A DNA stretch of 64,000 bases, from assembly GCA_963740765.1 (NCBI GenBank), contig CAVUFN010000016.1:682001-746000 (forward strand), given 5' to 3'. Of this stretch, positions 45,663 to 53,412 are shown piece after piece. Position numbers and translations under genes: made by a program. The DNA is from DATLGB01 sp963740765 (GTDB lineage Bacteria; Actinomycetota; Thermoleophilia; Solirubrobacterales; Solirubrobacteraceae). Numbering within the stretch: the first letter of the stretch is position 1; every line of letters starts with the position of its first letter. The notes below the pieces were generated by a model that worked only from the letters and a program-made list of their open reading frames with translations, did not search any database and was not told the DNA's origin.

Positions 45663-47119
45663 ATGACCCTCAATCGCCGGGAGCTCCTCGCAGCCTCGGC
45701 CGCGCTGGCGGTCGCGCCCCGCGCGGCCCTCGCCGCCGGGGCGGCTCGGCCCGAGCACGCGCTCGGCTTCACGAGCCTCACTCGCGAGACGCGCATCCCG
45801 CGGCTGCCGGTCGAGGGCCGCATGCCCGGCTGGCTGCGCGGATCGCTGCTGCGCAACGGGCCGGCGCTCTTCGAGGTCGGCGAGCGGTCGTTCAACCACT
45901 GGTTCGACGGGCTCGCGATGCTGCACGCGTTCTCCTTCGACGCGGGCCGGGTCGGCTACGGGAACCGCTTCCTGCGCACGAGCGCGTACGAGGCGTGGAA
46001 GACCGAGGGGATCATCAAGTACTCGGAGTTCGCGACGGACCCGTGCCGGTCGATGTTCTCCGGCGTCGCCTCCGTGCCGGTCACCGCGCCGATCCCCAAC
46101 GCCAACGTCTCGCTCGAGCGGCTCGCAGACGGCTTCGTCGCGCACACGGAGGTGCCGATCCCCGTGCGCTTCGGCCCGCGCCGGCTGCGCACGCTCGGGG
46201 TGCTGACGCCGGAGCCCGCGGTCGGCACGACCGGGACGGCGCACCCGCACTCCGACGGCGCCGAGCGCTTCCGCTTCGTCACCGAGCTCGTCGCCGACTA
46301 CGGCTACCGGGTGCTGCGCAACGAGGTCGAGCTCGCCCACGTCAAGCGCGACCGCCCGGCCTACATGCACTCCTTCGCGCTCACCCGGCGCTACGTCGTC
46401 CTGTTCGAGCAGCCCTTCACCGATCGACCCGCTGAGCTTCCTGAGCGGCGAGGCGAAGTCGATCGTCGAGCGCTTCGAGTGGGACGCGATCGCAGCCGTC
46501 GCGGATCGTCGTGATCGACCGGCACGCCGGCGGCGTCGTCGCCGACCTCGAGACGGACCCGTTCTTCGTCTTCCACCACATCAACGCCTTCGAGCGCGGC
46601 GGGCGCATCCACCTCGACGTCTGCGCGCACAAGGACAACCGCGCGATCGACTCGTTGTACCTCAAGCGCGTCCGCTCTGCCAAGCGCCGGCTGCCGAGCA
46701 CGACGGTCCGCCGGCTCGAGCTCGACCTCGATCGGCGACGCGTCCACCGCCACGAGCTCGGCCCGGACCTCGAGCTGCCGCGCACGGACTACGCGCGCGT
46801 CAACGGCCGCGCCTACCGCTACGTCTACGGCATCGCCCAGCAGCGGGCGCGATTCGCGGACGCGATCGTCAAGCTCGACGTCGGCACCGGGCGCGTGCGC
46901 CACTGGCGCGAAGCGGGCTCCTATCCGGGCGAGCCGATCTTCGTGCGCCACCCGCGCGCGCGGCGCGAGGACGACGGCGTCCTGCTCACGGTCGTGCTGG
47001 AGGCGCGCCGGCGGGCATCGTCGCTGGTCGTGCTGGATGCGCGCACGCTCAGCGAGATCGCGCGGGCGTCAGTCCCCCACCACATCCCGTTCGGCTTCCA
47101 CGGCCTCTACGCGGGCTGA
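45663..47119 (+). pseudogene. Carotenoid oxygenase (RPE65/CCD family) with two frameshifts
   Basis: A Tat-like signal (NRRELLAASAALAVAPRAALA) is followed by a carotenoid cleavage oxygenase. All four iron-binding His regions are visible: TAHPHSDG, YMHSFALT, FHHINAF and GFHGLY. The first frame ends after VVLFEQPFT. One base removed at ~46422 restores IDPLSFLSGEAKSIVERFEWD; one more removed at ~46486 restores RSQPSRIVVIDRHAGG, and that frame runs to 47119. As written, two peptides would be made. Both shifts are +1 and 64 bases apart, so they do not compensate. Both sites abut GATC. Family enzymes cleave carotenoid or stilbene double bonds. Real decay and assembly error are both possible. Confidence 0.82.
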
Positions 47120-47692
47120 CTCGCGCTCGCGCTGGCAGACCGCGCGCGCCGGGCAGGACGCGAGGTGGTCGTTGACGACGCCGCACGCCTGCATGCCGGC
47201 GTAGACCGTCGTCGGCCCGAGGAAGCGGAACCCGCGCTGCTTGAGGTCCCTGGCGAGCGCTTTCGAGGCGTCGGTGAAGGCGGGGACGTCGCCGACTCCC
47301 TTCGGTGCGGGCGGGTCCCGATCCGGCCGCGCCGACCAGACCAGCGCGGCGAGCGTGCCGCCGGTCTCGTGCAGCGCCACGAGCGCGCGCGCGTTGGCGA
47401 CCGTCGCCTCGACCTTGGCGCGGTTGCGGACGATGCGCGCGTCCAGCAACAGCCGCTCGACGTCGGCGTCGCCGAACCGCGCGACCGTCTCGAAGTCGAA
47501 GTCCGCGAAGACCTCACGGAACGCCTCGCGCTTGCGCAGGATCGTCAGCCACGACAGCCCGGACTGGAACGCCTCGAGCGTCATGCGCTCGAACAGCCCG
47601 CGCTCGCCCGTGACCGGCCGGCCCCACTCCTCGTCGTGATAGGCGAGGTAGTCCGGGGTCGACGTCGCCCACGGGCAGCGGCCGTCCGTCAC
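47069..47692 (-). CDS. tag: DNA-3-methyladenine glycosylase I
   Basis: A 207-residue TAG-family helix-hairpin-helix glycosylase that removes 3-methyladenine. It begins RCPWATSTPDYLAYHDEEWGRP; then FERMTLEAFQSGLSWLTILRKREAFR, a conserved LLLDARIVRNRAKVEATVANA, and the zinc-binding end VNDHLASCPARAVC. The full zinc set (N-terminal Cys, His, two C-terminal Cys) is present. A short acidic tail overlaps the convergent carotenoid oxygenase by 51 bases. Confidence 0.93.
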   Translation of the reverse strand: MTDGRCPWATSTPDYLAYHDEEWGRPVTGERGLFERMTLEAFQSGLSWLTILRKREAFREVFADFDFETVARFGDADVERLLLDARIVRNRAKVEATVANARALVALHETGGTLAALVWSARPDRDPPAPKGVGDVPAFTDASKALARDLKQRGFRFLGPTTVYAGMQACGVVNDHLASCPARAVCQRERESARVEAVEAERDVVGD

Positions 47693-47703
47693 AGACGGGG
47701 ACG

Positions 47704-48189
47704 CTACTCCGCGAGCAGTGCGTCCATCTGGCCGATCGCCTGCCGCATGCCCTCGGCCGCGCCCATGTCCAGCAACTGCTGCATCTCCTCGACAGTGGCG
47801 TTGACGGAGACGAGCTCCATGCGCGTGCCACCGTCGTGCTCGGTGAGCCGCATGCGCATCTGCCCGGTCGGCATGTCCGGGTCGACGTTGCCGTCGGCAT
47901 CCGCGAACGAGTCCTCGACGTCCAGCGATCGCGGCGCGTCGACCGCGACGACGCGCCAGACGCCGTGGAAGCGCTCACCGTCGGGCCCGGTCATGAAGTA
48001 GGTGACGGTGCCGCCGGGCTCCAGCTCGTGGCGCTCGAAGGTGGCCGGGTGGGTCGGCGGCCCCCACCAGCGTTCGAGCTTGCGCGGGTCCGCCCACAGC
48101 TCCCAGACGCGCTCGACCGGGGCGTCGAACTCGGCGACGATGGTGAGGGTGCGGGCGTCGAGGTCCTTTTCGACGGACGTGACGGTCAT
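47704..48189 (-). CDS. SRPBCC/AHSA1-family protein
   Basis: A 161-residue START-like protein: IVAEFDAPVERVWELWADPRKLERWWGPPTHP at the start, a central GGTVTYFMTGPDGERFHG, and the C-terminal helix TVEEMQQLLDMGAAEGMRQAI, the usual AHSA1/YndB pattern. It binds hydrophobic ligands or chaperone clients; no specific role is known. Its ATG overlaps the ArsR stop (ATGA), forming the very common ArsR-AHSA1 operon. Confidence 0.9.
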   Translation of the reverse strand: MTVTSVEKDLDARTLTIVAEFDAPVERVWELWADPRKLERWWGPPTHPATFERHELEPGGTVTYFMTGPDGERFHGVWRVVAVDAPRSLDVEDSFADADGNVDPDMPTGQMRMRLTEHDGGTRMELVSVNATVEEMQQLLDMGAAEGMRQAIGQMDALLAE

Positions 48190-48515
48190 CGGGGCTTCCC
48201 TTCTTCGGTGAGGACATCGGTCATGCGGGCCACGCGGCCCTTCCACAGGTCTTCGAGTTCGTCCAGTGAGCGGCGCGCCCGGCGGATGGCGGCGGGCTCC
48301 GTGCGCACGAGCGTCTCGCGCCCGCGGCGCTCCTTGACCACCAGGCCGGCGCGCTCGAGCACCGCCACGTGCTTCTGCACGGCGGCGAAGCTCATCGGAT
48401 AGGCCTCGGCGAGCCGCGTCACCGACGGCGCGTCGATCGCGCAGCGGCGCAGGATGTCCCGCCGCGTCGGATCGGCGAGGCTCCCGAACAGCTGGTCGAC
48501 TACATCAACAACCAT
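48186..48515 (-). CDS. ArsR-family transcriptional regulator
   Basis: A 109-residue winged-helix regulator: QLFGSLADPTRRDILRRCAIDAPSVTRLAEAYPMSFAAVQKHVAVLERAGLV is the core (read in part). No metal-binding Cys motif, as expected for the AHSA1-linked subgroup. The family start and the overlapping palindrome place translation at ATG 48515 although the frame is open further upstream. TAACCT 8 bases upstream could be a -10, giving a leaderless transcript. It likely represses itself and the AHSA1 gene. Confidence 0.9.
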   Translation of the reverse strand: MVVDVVDQLFGSLADPTRRDILRRCAIDAPSVTRLAEAYPMSFAAVQKHVAVLERAGLVVKERRGRETLVRTEPAAIRRARRSLDELEDLWKGRVARMTDVLTEEGKPR

Positions 48516-48523
48516 TTGGTTGT
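48508..48523. promoter_or_regulatory. ArsR operator overlapping its own start codon
   Basis: ACAACCA TT TGGTTGT is a perfect 7-bp inverted repeat with a 2-base spacer centred on the ArsR start codon (48513-48515). This fits autorepression of the ArsR-AHSA1 operon. Confidence 0.6.
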
Positions 48524-48548
48524 AGGTTAGCGCAGGTACGATCGCACC

Positions 48549-49073
48549 GTGCCGTCGGTCTACCTCGCCGGGCCGCTGGGGTTCTCCCCCGCCACGAAGG
48601 CGTGGCACGACGCGGTCCTGGTGCCCGCCGTCCGCGCCGCCGGGCTCGAGCCCCTGGACCCGTGGGCGGACCCGGACGCGGCCGAGCAGTTCGCGGCCGC
48701 CGACGCGCTGGCGGATCGCGACGCGCGGCGGGCCGCCTTCGCCGCGGTCAACGCGCGACTGGCCGGCGCCAACGAGGCGATGCTCCGGCGCGCCGACGCC
48801 GTTCTGGCGGTGCTCGACGGGGTCGACGTCGACTCGGGCACCGCAGCGGAGATCGGGTTCGCCGCCGCGCTGGGGGTTCCGTGCGTCGGCCTGCGCCTCG
48901 ACACCCGCCGGACGGGCGACAACGAGGGGACGGCGGTCAACCTGCAGGTCGAGCACTGGCTGGAGTCGGTTCAGACGGATCTCGGCGCTGCGATCGCTGC
49001 CTTGGTAAAACCTAGGCATGGTCCGCGTGACGATGGTCGTCATCCTCCTGCTGCTGGCGGGGTGCGGGGGTGA
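48549..49073 (+). CDS. Nucleoside 2-deoxyribosyltransferase-like protein
   Basis: A 174-residue protein from GTG 48549 (MPSVYLAGPLGFSPATKAWHD). The YLAGPLGF loop, DADAVLAVLDGVDVDSGTAAEIGFAAALG and the RRTGDN segment match the nucleoside 2-deoxyribosyltransferase fold, with DSGTAAEIG carrying the catalytic Glu. Such enzymes exchange bases between deoxynucleosides, and some family members hydrolyse modified nucleotides. Its last 56 bases overlap modA in another frame. The extra C-terminal residues after VKPRHG probably reflect that overlap rather than a domain. Confidence 0.8.
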   Translation: MPSVYLAGPLGFSPATKAWHDAVLVPAVRAAGLEPLDPWADPDAAEQFAAADALADRDARRAAFAAVNARLAGANEAMLRRADAVLAVLDGVDVDSGTAAEIGFAAALGVPCVGLRLDTRRTGDNEGTAVNLQVEHWLESVQTDLGAAIAALVKPRHGPRDDGRHPPAAGGVRG

Positions 49074-49737
49074 CGAGAAGCAGGAGCCGCTCGTCGTCAG
49101 CGCCGCGTCCTCGCTGAAGGGCGCCTTCACCGAGTACGGCGGCGCGAAGTTCTCCTTCGCCGGGTCCGACGAGCTGGCCGCGCAGATCCGCCAGGGCGCT
49201 CCGGTCGACGTCTTCGCGTCCGCCAACACGAAGCTGCCCGACGCGCTCTACGACGAGGGTCTGGTGGAGAGGCCGCGGGTGTTCGCGGGCAACCGGCTCG
49301 TCCTCGCCGTCCCCGCCGAGGACGCGAGGGTCGCCTCGATCGCGGACCTCTACGCGCCGGGCGTCACGATCGCGATCGGCTCGGAGAGCGTGCCGGTCGG
49401 CGCGTATACGCGCGAGGTGATCGGCAGGCTCGGCCCGGACAACGCGAGGAAGGTGCTGGCCAACGTGCGGTCGAACGAACCCGACGTGAAGGGCGTCGTC
49501 GGCAAGCTCACGCAGGGCGCGGTCGACGCCGGCTTCGTCTACGTCACCGACGTCGACGCTGCCAAGGGCGCGCTGAAGGCGATCGCGCTGCCGGACACGG
49601 TCAGCCCGGTGGTGTCCTACGGCGTCGCCGTCGTCAAGGGCACCGAGCACGCCGACGCGGCGAAGGACTTCGTCGGCGGGCTCTTCGACGGCGCCGGCCA
49701 CGACGCGCTGGAGCAATCCGGCTTCTCCTTCCCCTGA
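49018..49737 (+). CDS. modA: Molybdate ABC transporter substrate-binding lipoprotein
   Basis: A 239-residue ModA with a lipoprotein signal peptide (VVILLLLAGC, Cys16). The mature protein begins with the molybdate-binding LVVSAASSLKGAF. VDVFASANTKLPD, GNRLVLAVP, VPVGAYTRE and VGKLTQGAVDAGFVYVTD complete the ModA pattern. It captures molybdate or tungstate outside the membrane for ModBC. Start overlaps the previous gene by 56 bases and the stop overlaps modB by one base. Confidence 0.93.
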   Translation: MVRVTMVVILLLLAGCGGDEKQEPLVVSAASSLKGAFTEYGGAKFSFAGSDELAAQIRQGAPVDVFASANTKLPDALYDEGLVERPRVFAGNRLVLAVPAEDARVASIADLYAPGVTIAIGSESVPVGAYTREVIGRLGPDNARKVLANVRSNEPDVKGVVGKLTQGAVDAGFVYVTDVDAAKGALKAIALPDTVSPVVSYGVAVVKGTEHADAAKDFVGGLFDGAGHDALEQSGFSFP

Positions 49738-50510
49738 TGACGTTCCGGATCATGCTCGTGGCGGCGCTGACCGTCGCCCTGTTGTTCCTGGCGGTCCCCG
49801 TCGTCGCGGTGTTCGCGAACACGAGCCCGGGGACCCTGCTCGACAGCCTCGGCGACGCGTCGGCCCGCGACGCGTTGAGCCTCAGCCTGCGCACCTCCTT
49901 GCTCGCGCTGGCGATCATCGTCGCGGTGGGGACGCCGGCCGCGTACCTGCTCGCGACGCGCCGCTTCCCCGGGCGGTCGCTCGTCCTCACCGTGATCGAG
50001 CTGCCGCTGGTCCTCCCCCCGGCCGTCGCGGGCATCGCGCTGCTGGCGGCGTTCGGCCCGCGCGGGATCTTCGGGGACGCCGGGCCGCAGCTCGTGCTGC
50101 AGATGGCCGGCGTCGTCGTGGCGCTCGTGTTCGTGGCGGCACCGTTCTACGTGCGCCAGGCGGTGGCCGCGTTCGAGGCTGTCGACCCCGACCAGCTCGG
50201 TGCGAGCCGCACGCTCGGCGCCAGCGAGGCCGCGACCCTGTGGCGCGTGGCGATCCCGGCGGCCCGGCCCGGTCTGGTCGCGGGACTGGCGCTGGCCTGG
50301 GGCCGCGCGCTGGGCGAGTTCGGGGCGACGCTGATGTTCGCGGGCTCGTTCCGCGGCATCACCCAGACCGTCCCGCTCGCGATCTACGACCGCTTCGCCG
50401 ACGACTTCCCGGGCGCGCTCGCCCTGAGCGCGATCCTCGTGTGCCTGTCCGCCGCCCTGCTCGTCTCCGTCAAGATGGTCGGCGGTGACCGCGGGCTCGC
50501 TCTGCGTTGA
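49737..50510 (+). CDS. modB: Molybdate ABC transporter permease
   Basis: A 257-residue inner-membrane permease with about six hydrophobic segments. The EAA loop that contacts the ATPase is GASRTLGASEAATLWRVAIP. LPLVLPPAVAGIALLAAFG and WGRALGEFGATLMFAGSFRGITQTVPLAIY are characteristic of ModB/CysTW permeases. It begins at the modA stop (TGATGA) and overlaps modC by 26 bases. Confidence 0.93.
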   Translation: MTFRIMLVAALTVALLFLAVPVVAVFANTSPGTLLDSLGDASARDALSLSLRTSLLALAIIVAVGTPAAYLLATRRFPGRSLVLTVIELPLVLPPAVAGIALLAAFGPRGIFGDAGPQLVLQMAGVVVALVFVAAPFYVRQAVAAFEAVDPDQLGASRTLGASEAATLWRVAIPAARPGLVAGLALAWGRALGEFGATLMFAGSFRGITQTVPLAIYDRFADDFPGALALSAILVCLSAALLVSVKMVGGDRGLALR

Positions 50511-51534
50511 CGCCGCCGTCGCGTACGGCGACTTCGCGCTGGAGGTGGACCTGGCGGTCGAGCCGGGGCGCTGTCTGGCGCTCGCCGGCCCGTCGGGCGC
50601 CGGGAAGTCGACCGTGCTGCGGATCGTCGCGGGGTTGGCGCAGCCGGACCGGGGCCGGGTCACGTGCGGGGACGAGGACTGGACCGGTCGGCCGCCGGAG
50701 GCGCGCCGCACCGGCTACGTCTTCCAGGACTACGCGCTGTTCGACCACCTGCCCGTGTGGGCGAACGTCGGGTACGGGCTGCCTCGCGCCGAGCGCCGCG
50801 CCGCGGCCGGGAGATGGCTCGACCGGCTCGGGCTGTCCCACCGCAGCGACGCGCGGCCGCGCACGCTGTCGGGCGGCGAGCGCCAGCGGGTCGCCCTCGC
50901 ACGCGCGCTCGCGCGCGCACCGGACGTGCTGCTCCTCGACGAGCCGCTCGCCGCGCTCGACACCGCCACCCGCGCCGAGGCGACGCGCGTCCTCGCCGCC
51001 GTGCTGCGCGAGGCCGGTGTCCCCGCCCTGCTCGTCACCCACGACTTCACCGAGGCGGCCGTGCTGGGAGACGAGGTCGCCGTGATGGACGGTGGGCGGA
51101 TCGTGCAGCGCGGCACGGCGGCCGAGCTCGCGGCCTCGCCCCGGTCCGCGTTCGTCGCCGACTTCACCGGCGCCGTCGTCCTGCACGGCACCGCGGCCCG
51201 CGGCGACGGCCTGACCCGCGTGGAGCTCGACGGCGGCGGCGTCGCGGTCTCGACGGACGCCGCGAAGGGCCGCGTCGCCGTGACGATCTTCCCGTGGGAG
51301 ATCGCGATCGAGCCGCTCGGCGCCGCGAGTGGCGGCTCCGCGCGCAACCGGCTCGAGGCCGAGGTCCTCACCGTGACGAGCGTGGGCGGCCGCGTGCGGC
51401 TCGGGCTGCAGGCGGGGCAGCCGCTCGTCGCCGAGGTCTCCGAGGCCGCCGTCGCCGATCTCGCCCTCGCGCCGGGCACGCGTGTCGCCGCCACCTGGAA
51501 GGCGACCGCCACGCGCCTTATCGTCGCCGGTTGA
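50485..51534 (+). CDS. modC: Molybdate ABC transporter ATP-binding protein
   Basis: A 349-residue ABC ATPase with Walker A GPSGAGKST, Q-loop VFQDYALF, signature LSGGERQRVALARAL, Walker B LLLDEPLAALD and the switch THDFTEA. The C-terminal part (~230-349) holds a TOBE-type regulatory region (RNRLEAEVLTVTSVGGRVRLGLQAG), which in ModC binds molybdate. GTG start inside modB; stop inside a 14-base tandem duplication that also sets up the next gene's ribosome site. Confidence 0.92.
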   Translation: MTAGSLCVDAAVAYGDFALEVDLAVEPGRCLALAGPSGAGKSTVLRIVAGLAQPDRGRVTCGDEDWTGRPPEARRTGYVFQDYALFDHLPVWANVGYGLPRAERRAAAGRWLDRLGLSHRSDARPRTLSGGERQRVALARALARAPDVLLLDEPLAALDTATRAEATRVLAAVLREAGVPALLVTHDFTEAAVLGDEVAVMDGGRIVQRGTAAELAASPRSAFVADFTGAVVLHGTAARGDGLTRVELDGGGVAVSTDAAKGRVAVTIFPWEIAIEPLGAASGGSARNRLEAEVLTVTSVGGRVRLGLQAGQPLVAEVSEAAVADLALAPGTRVAATWKATATRLIVAG

Positions 51535-51554
51535 TGGAGGCCGGTTGATGGAGG
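51527..51554 (+). repeat. 14-base tandem duplication at modC/regulator junction
   Basis: CCGGTTGATGGAGG occurs twice without a gap. The first copy holds the modC stop and a GGAGG (51536-51540) placed 7 bases before the regulator's ATG (51548) in the second copy. It also creates a 4-codon mini-ORF (MEAG, ATG 51534) whose stop overlaps the true ATG. Confidence 0.9.
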
Positions 51555-51922
51555 ATCTCGTCCGCATCGGCGCCGCCGCGACCGCGCTCGGCGTCAGCGT
51601 CGACACCCTGCGGCGCTGGGAGCGCGACGGGCGGGTGACCTTCGAGCGCCGCGGCGGCCAGCGCTTCCTGCCCGCGGACGCGCTCGCCGAGCTGCTGCGC
51701 ACGCGCGCGCCCGGCGGCCGCACCAGCGCGCGCAACCGGATGACCGGCACCGTCGTCGCCGTGGAGCTGGACGGGGTGATGGCCAAGATCGACCTCGCGT
51801 GCGGCCCCTACCGGATCGTGTCCCTGATGTCGCGCGAGGCCGCCGAGGACCTCGACCTCAAACCGGGCGACACCGCCGCCGCCGTCGTGAAGTCGACGAC
51901 GGTGATCGTCGAGCGCGACTAG
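51548..51922 (+). CDS. MerR-type HTH regulator fused to a Mop/TOBE molybdate-binding domain
   Basis: A 124-residue protein. Residues 1-55 form an excisionase/MerR-like helix-turn-helix (RIGAAATALGVSVDTLRRWERDGRV). Residues 60-124 form a single Mop/TOBE domain (SARNRMTGTVVAVELDGVMAKIDLACGPYRI, read in part, then LDLKPGDTAAAVVKSTTVIVER). Mop domains bind molybdate or tungstate. It closes the modABC operon and is the likely molybdate-responsive regulator, replacing ModE. The start is fixed by GGAGG 7 bases upstream. It overlaps convergent yaaA by 4 bases. Confidence 0.9.
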   Translation: MEDLVRIGAAATALGVSVDTLRRWERDGRVTFERRGGQRFLPADALAELLRTRAPGGRTSARNRMTGTVVAVELDGVMAKIDLACGPYRIVSLMSREAAEDLDLKPGDTAAAVVKSTTVIVERD

Positions 51923-52563
51923 GAGATGACGTCGAGCGTGGCCGGCGTGAGCTCGGCGCGCAGGCCGGCGGCGACGACGAGGTCGCGCAGGTCGCTGGGC
52001 GTCTCGGGTGGCGTGGGTGCGGACAGGGCGATGCGGGCGACGTCGCCGCGGATCGACTTGACATTGTGGGTGACGACCTGGCCGTCGGCCGTGAAGCCGC
52101 GGACGCCGAGCACGGTCGCGTGCGTCGGCTTCCACGCCGCCGCGTAGGAGCCGGAGCGCAGGTCGAGGACGAGGCCGGGCGCGTCGGGCAGGGCGCCGGC
52201 GAGCGGTCGGCGCCAGAACGCGGTGAGCGATCCGCGCAGGCGCGGGACCTTCGAGCCCATGTCGATCTTGTGGGCGCAGATCCGGTCCCCAGGCGCGACG
52301 ACGCCGAACAGCGCGCTGGCGATCAGGACGCGGTCCCACGCGTCCCGCAGGTCGTCGAGACCGAGCCGGCCGTAGAGGACGCCGGTGTAGACGTCCGCGG
52401 CCGGGCCGGCGGGCGCGTCGACCAGGCGAAGGGCGCGGAGCAGCCGGTCGCGCGGCTTGGTCAGCCGCTCCGCGTAGGCGAGGGCGGCAAGCTCGACGGG
52501 CGGTCCGGACGGCGTCGCCTGGCCGGCACTCGGAGGCAGCAGGACGCGCACGCGGCAGACCAT
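51919..52563 (-). CDS. yaaA: Peroxide stress protein YaaA/UPF0246 family
   Basis: A 214-residue protein with the YaaA pattern: VLLPPSAGQATP near the N-terminus (usual LLPPSEGK), YTGVLYGRLGLDDL, LIASALFGVVAPGDRI, YAAAWKP and VTHNVKSIRG. E. coli YaaA lowers free iron during peroxide stress and binds DNA. The Glu-Gly-Lys of the usual motif is changed to Ala-Gly-Gln, a notable deviation. Start chosen at ATG 52563; the frame continues upstream only as antisense to the transporter gene. Confidence 0.85.
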   Translation of the reverse strand: MVCRVRVLLPPSAGQATPSGPPVELAALAYAERLTKPRDRLLRALRLVDAPAGPAADVYTGVLYGRLGLDDLRDAWDRVLIASALFGVVAPGDRICAHKIDMGSKVPRLRGSLTAFWRRPLAGALPDAPGLVLDLRSGSYAAAWKPTHATVLGVRGFTADGQVVTHNVKSIRGDVARIALSAPTPPETPSDLRDLVVAAGLRAELTPATLDVIS

Positions 52564-52575
52564 AGGCTCGGCCAC

Positions 52576-53412
52576 TTGCTCACTGTCGCCCTCGCCCTCG
52601 GGTCCGCGACGTGCTACGGCGTCTCCAACTTCATCGGGCCGCTGCTCGCGCGACGGCACGCGGTGTTCGCCGTCCTGCTCATCTCGCACACCGCCGCCTT
52701 CCTCGGCGCGGGGGTGTACCTGCTGATCGAGCGGGGCCCGATGCCGCACGGCGCTCCGTTCATCTACGCGCTGCTCGCCGGGCTCGGGAACGCGGGCGGG
52801 CTGATCGGCTTCTACAAGGCGGCCGAGCTCGGGCCGATCGCTGTGGTCGCGACGATCGGCGCGACCGGGACGATCATCCCGGTGACGTGGGGCCTCGCGC
52901 ACGGCGATGCCCTCTCGTCCCTCCAGGCCGTGGGCATCCCACTCGCCGTGGCGGGCTGCGCGCTCGCCGCACGCCGGCCCGGCGCGCCCACGGAGGCCTT
53001 TCCCGACCCGCGCGCCAGCGTGCTGTGGGCGACCGGCTCCGCGATCGCGTTCGGGACCTTCCTGACGGCGCTGCCCGCCGCGTCCGAGCACGGGCGCGCG
53101 TGGGCGATCTTCGACGCCCGCATCGCGCTGCTCGTCGCCCTCGTGCTGTGGGCCGGGCGCGAGCTGAAGGGATTGCGCGTCACCCGCGACGCGCCGGCCC
53201 TGGCCGTCCCCGGGCTGCTGCTGCTCGCCGGGACGCTGCTCTACGTCTTCGCCGCCGGGCGTGGACAGCTGTCGCTGGTGTCGGTGCTCAACGCGACCGC
53301 CCCGATCTTCACGGTGGCGCTCGGCGTCACCTTCCTCGATCAGCGCGCCACGCGGACCCAGTCCATCGGCGTCGCGGCCGCGCTCGCCGGGATCGTCCTG
53401 ATCGCTACTTAG
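52576..53412 (+). CDS. EamA/DMT-family transporter
   Basis: A 278-residue membrane protein from TTG 52576 (LTVALALGSATCYGVSNFIGP), with about ten hydrophobic segments in two EamA repeats. Family features: GFYKAAELGPIAVVATIGATGTIIPV in repeat one and LSLVSVLNATAPIFTVALGVTFLDQ in repeat two. Substrate unknown. It is divergent from yaaA by 12 bases and overlaps the convergent hydrolase by 8. Confidence 0.85.
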   Translation: MLTVALALGSATCYGVSNFIGPLLARRHAVFAVLLISHTAAFLGAGVYLLIERGPMPHGAPFIYALLAGLGNAGGLIGFYKAAELGPIAVVATIGATGTIIPVTWGLAHGDALSSLQAVGIPLAVAGCALAARRPGAPTEAFPDPRASVLWATGSAIAFGTFLTALPAASEHGRAWAIFDARIALLVALVLWAGRELKGLRVTRDAPALAVPGLLLLAGTLLYVFAAGRGQLSLVSVLNATAPIFTVALGVTFLDQRATRTQSIGVAAALAGIVLIAT

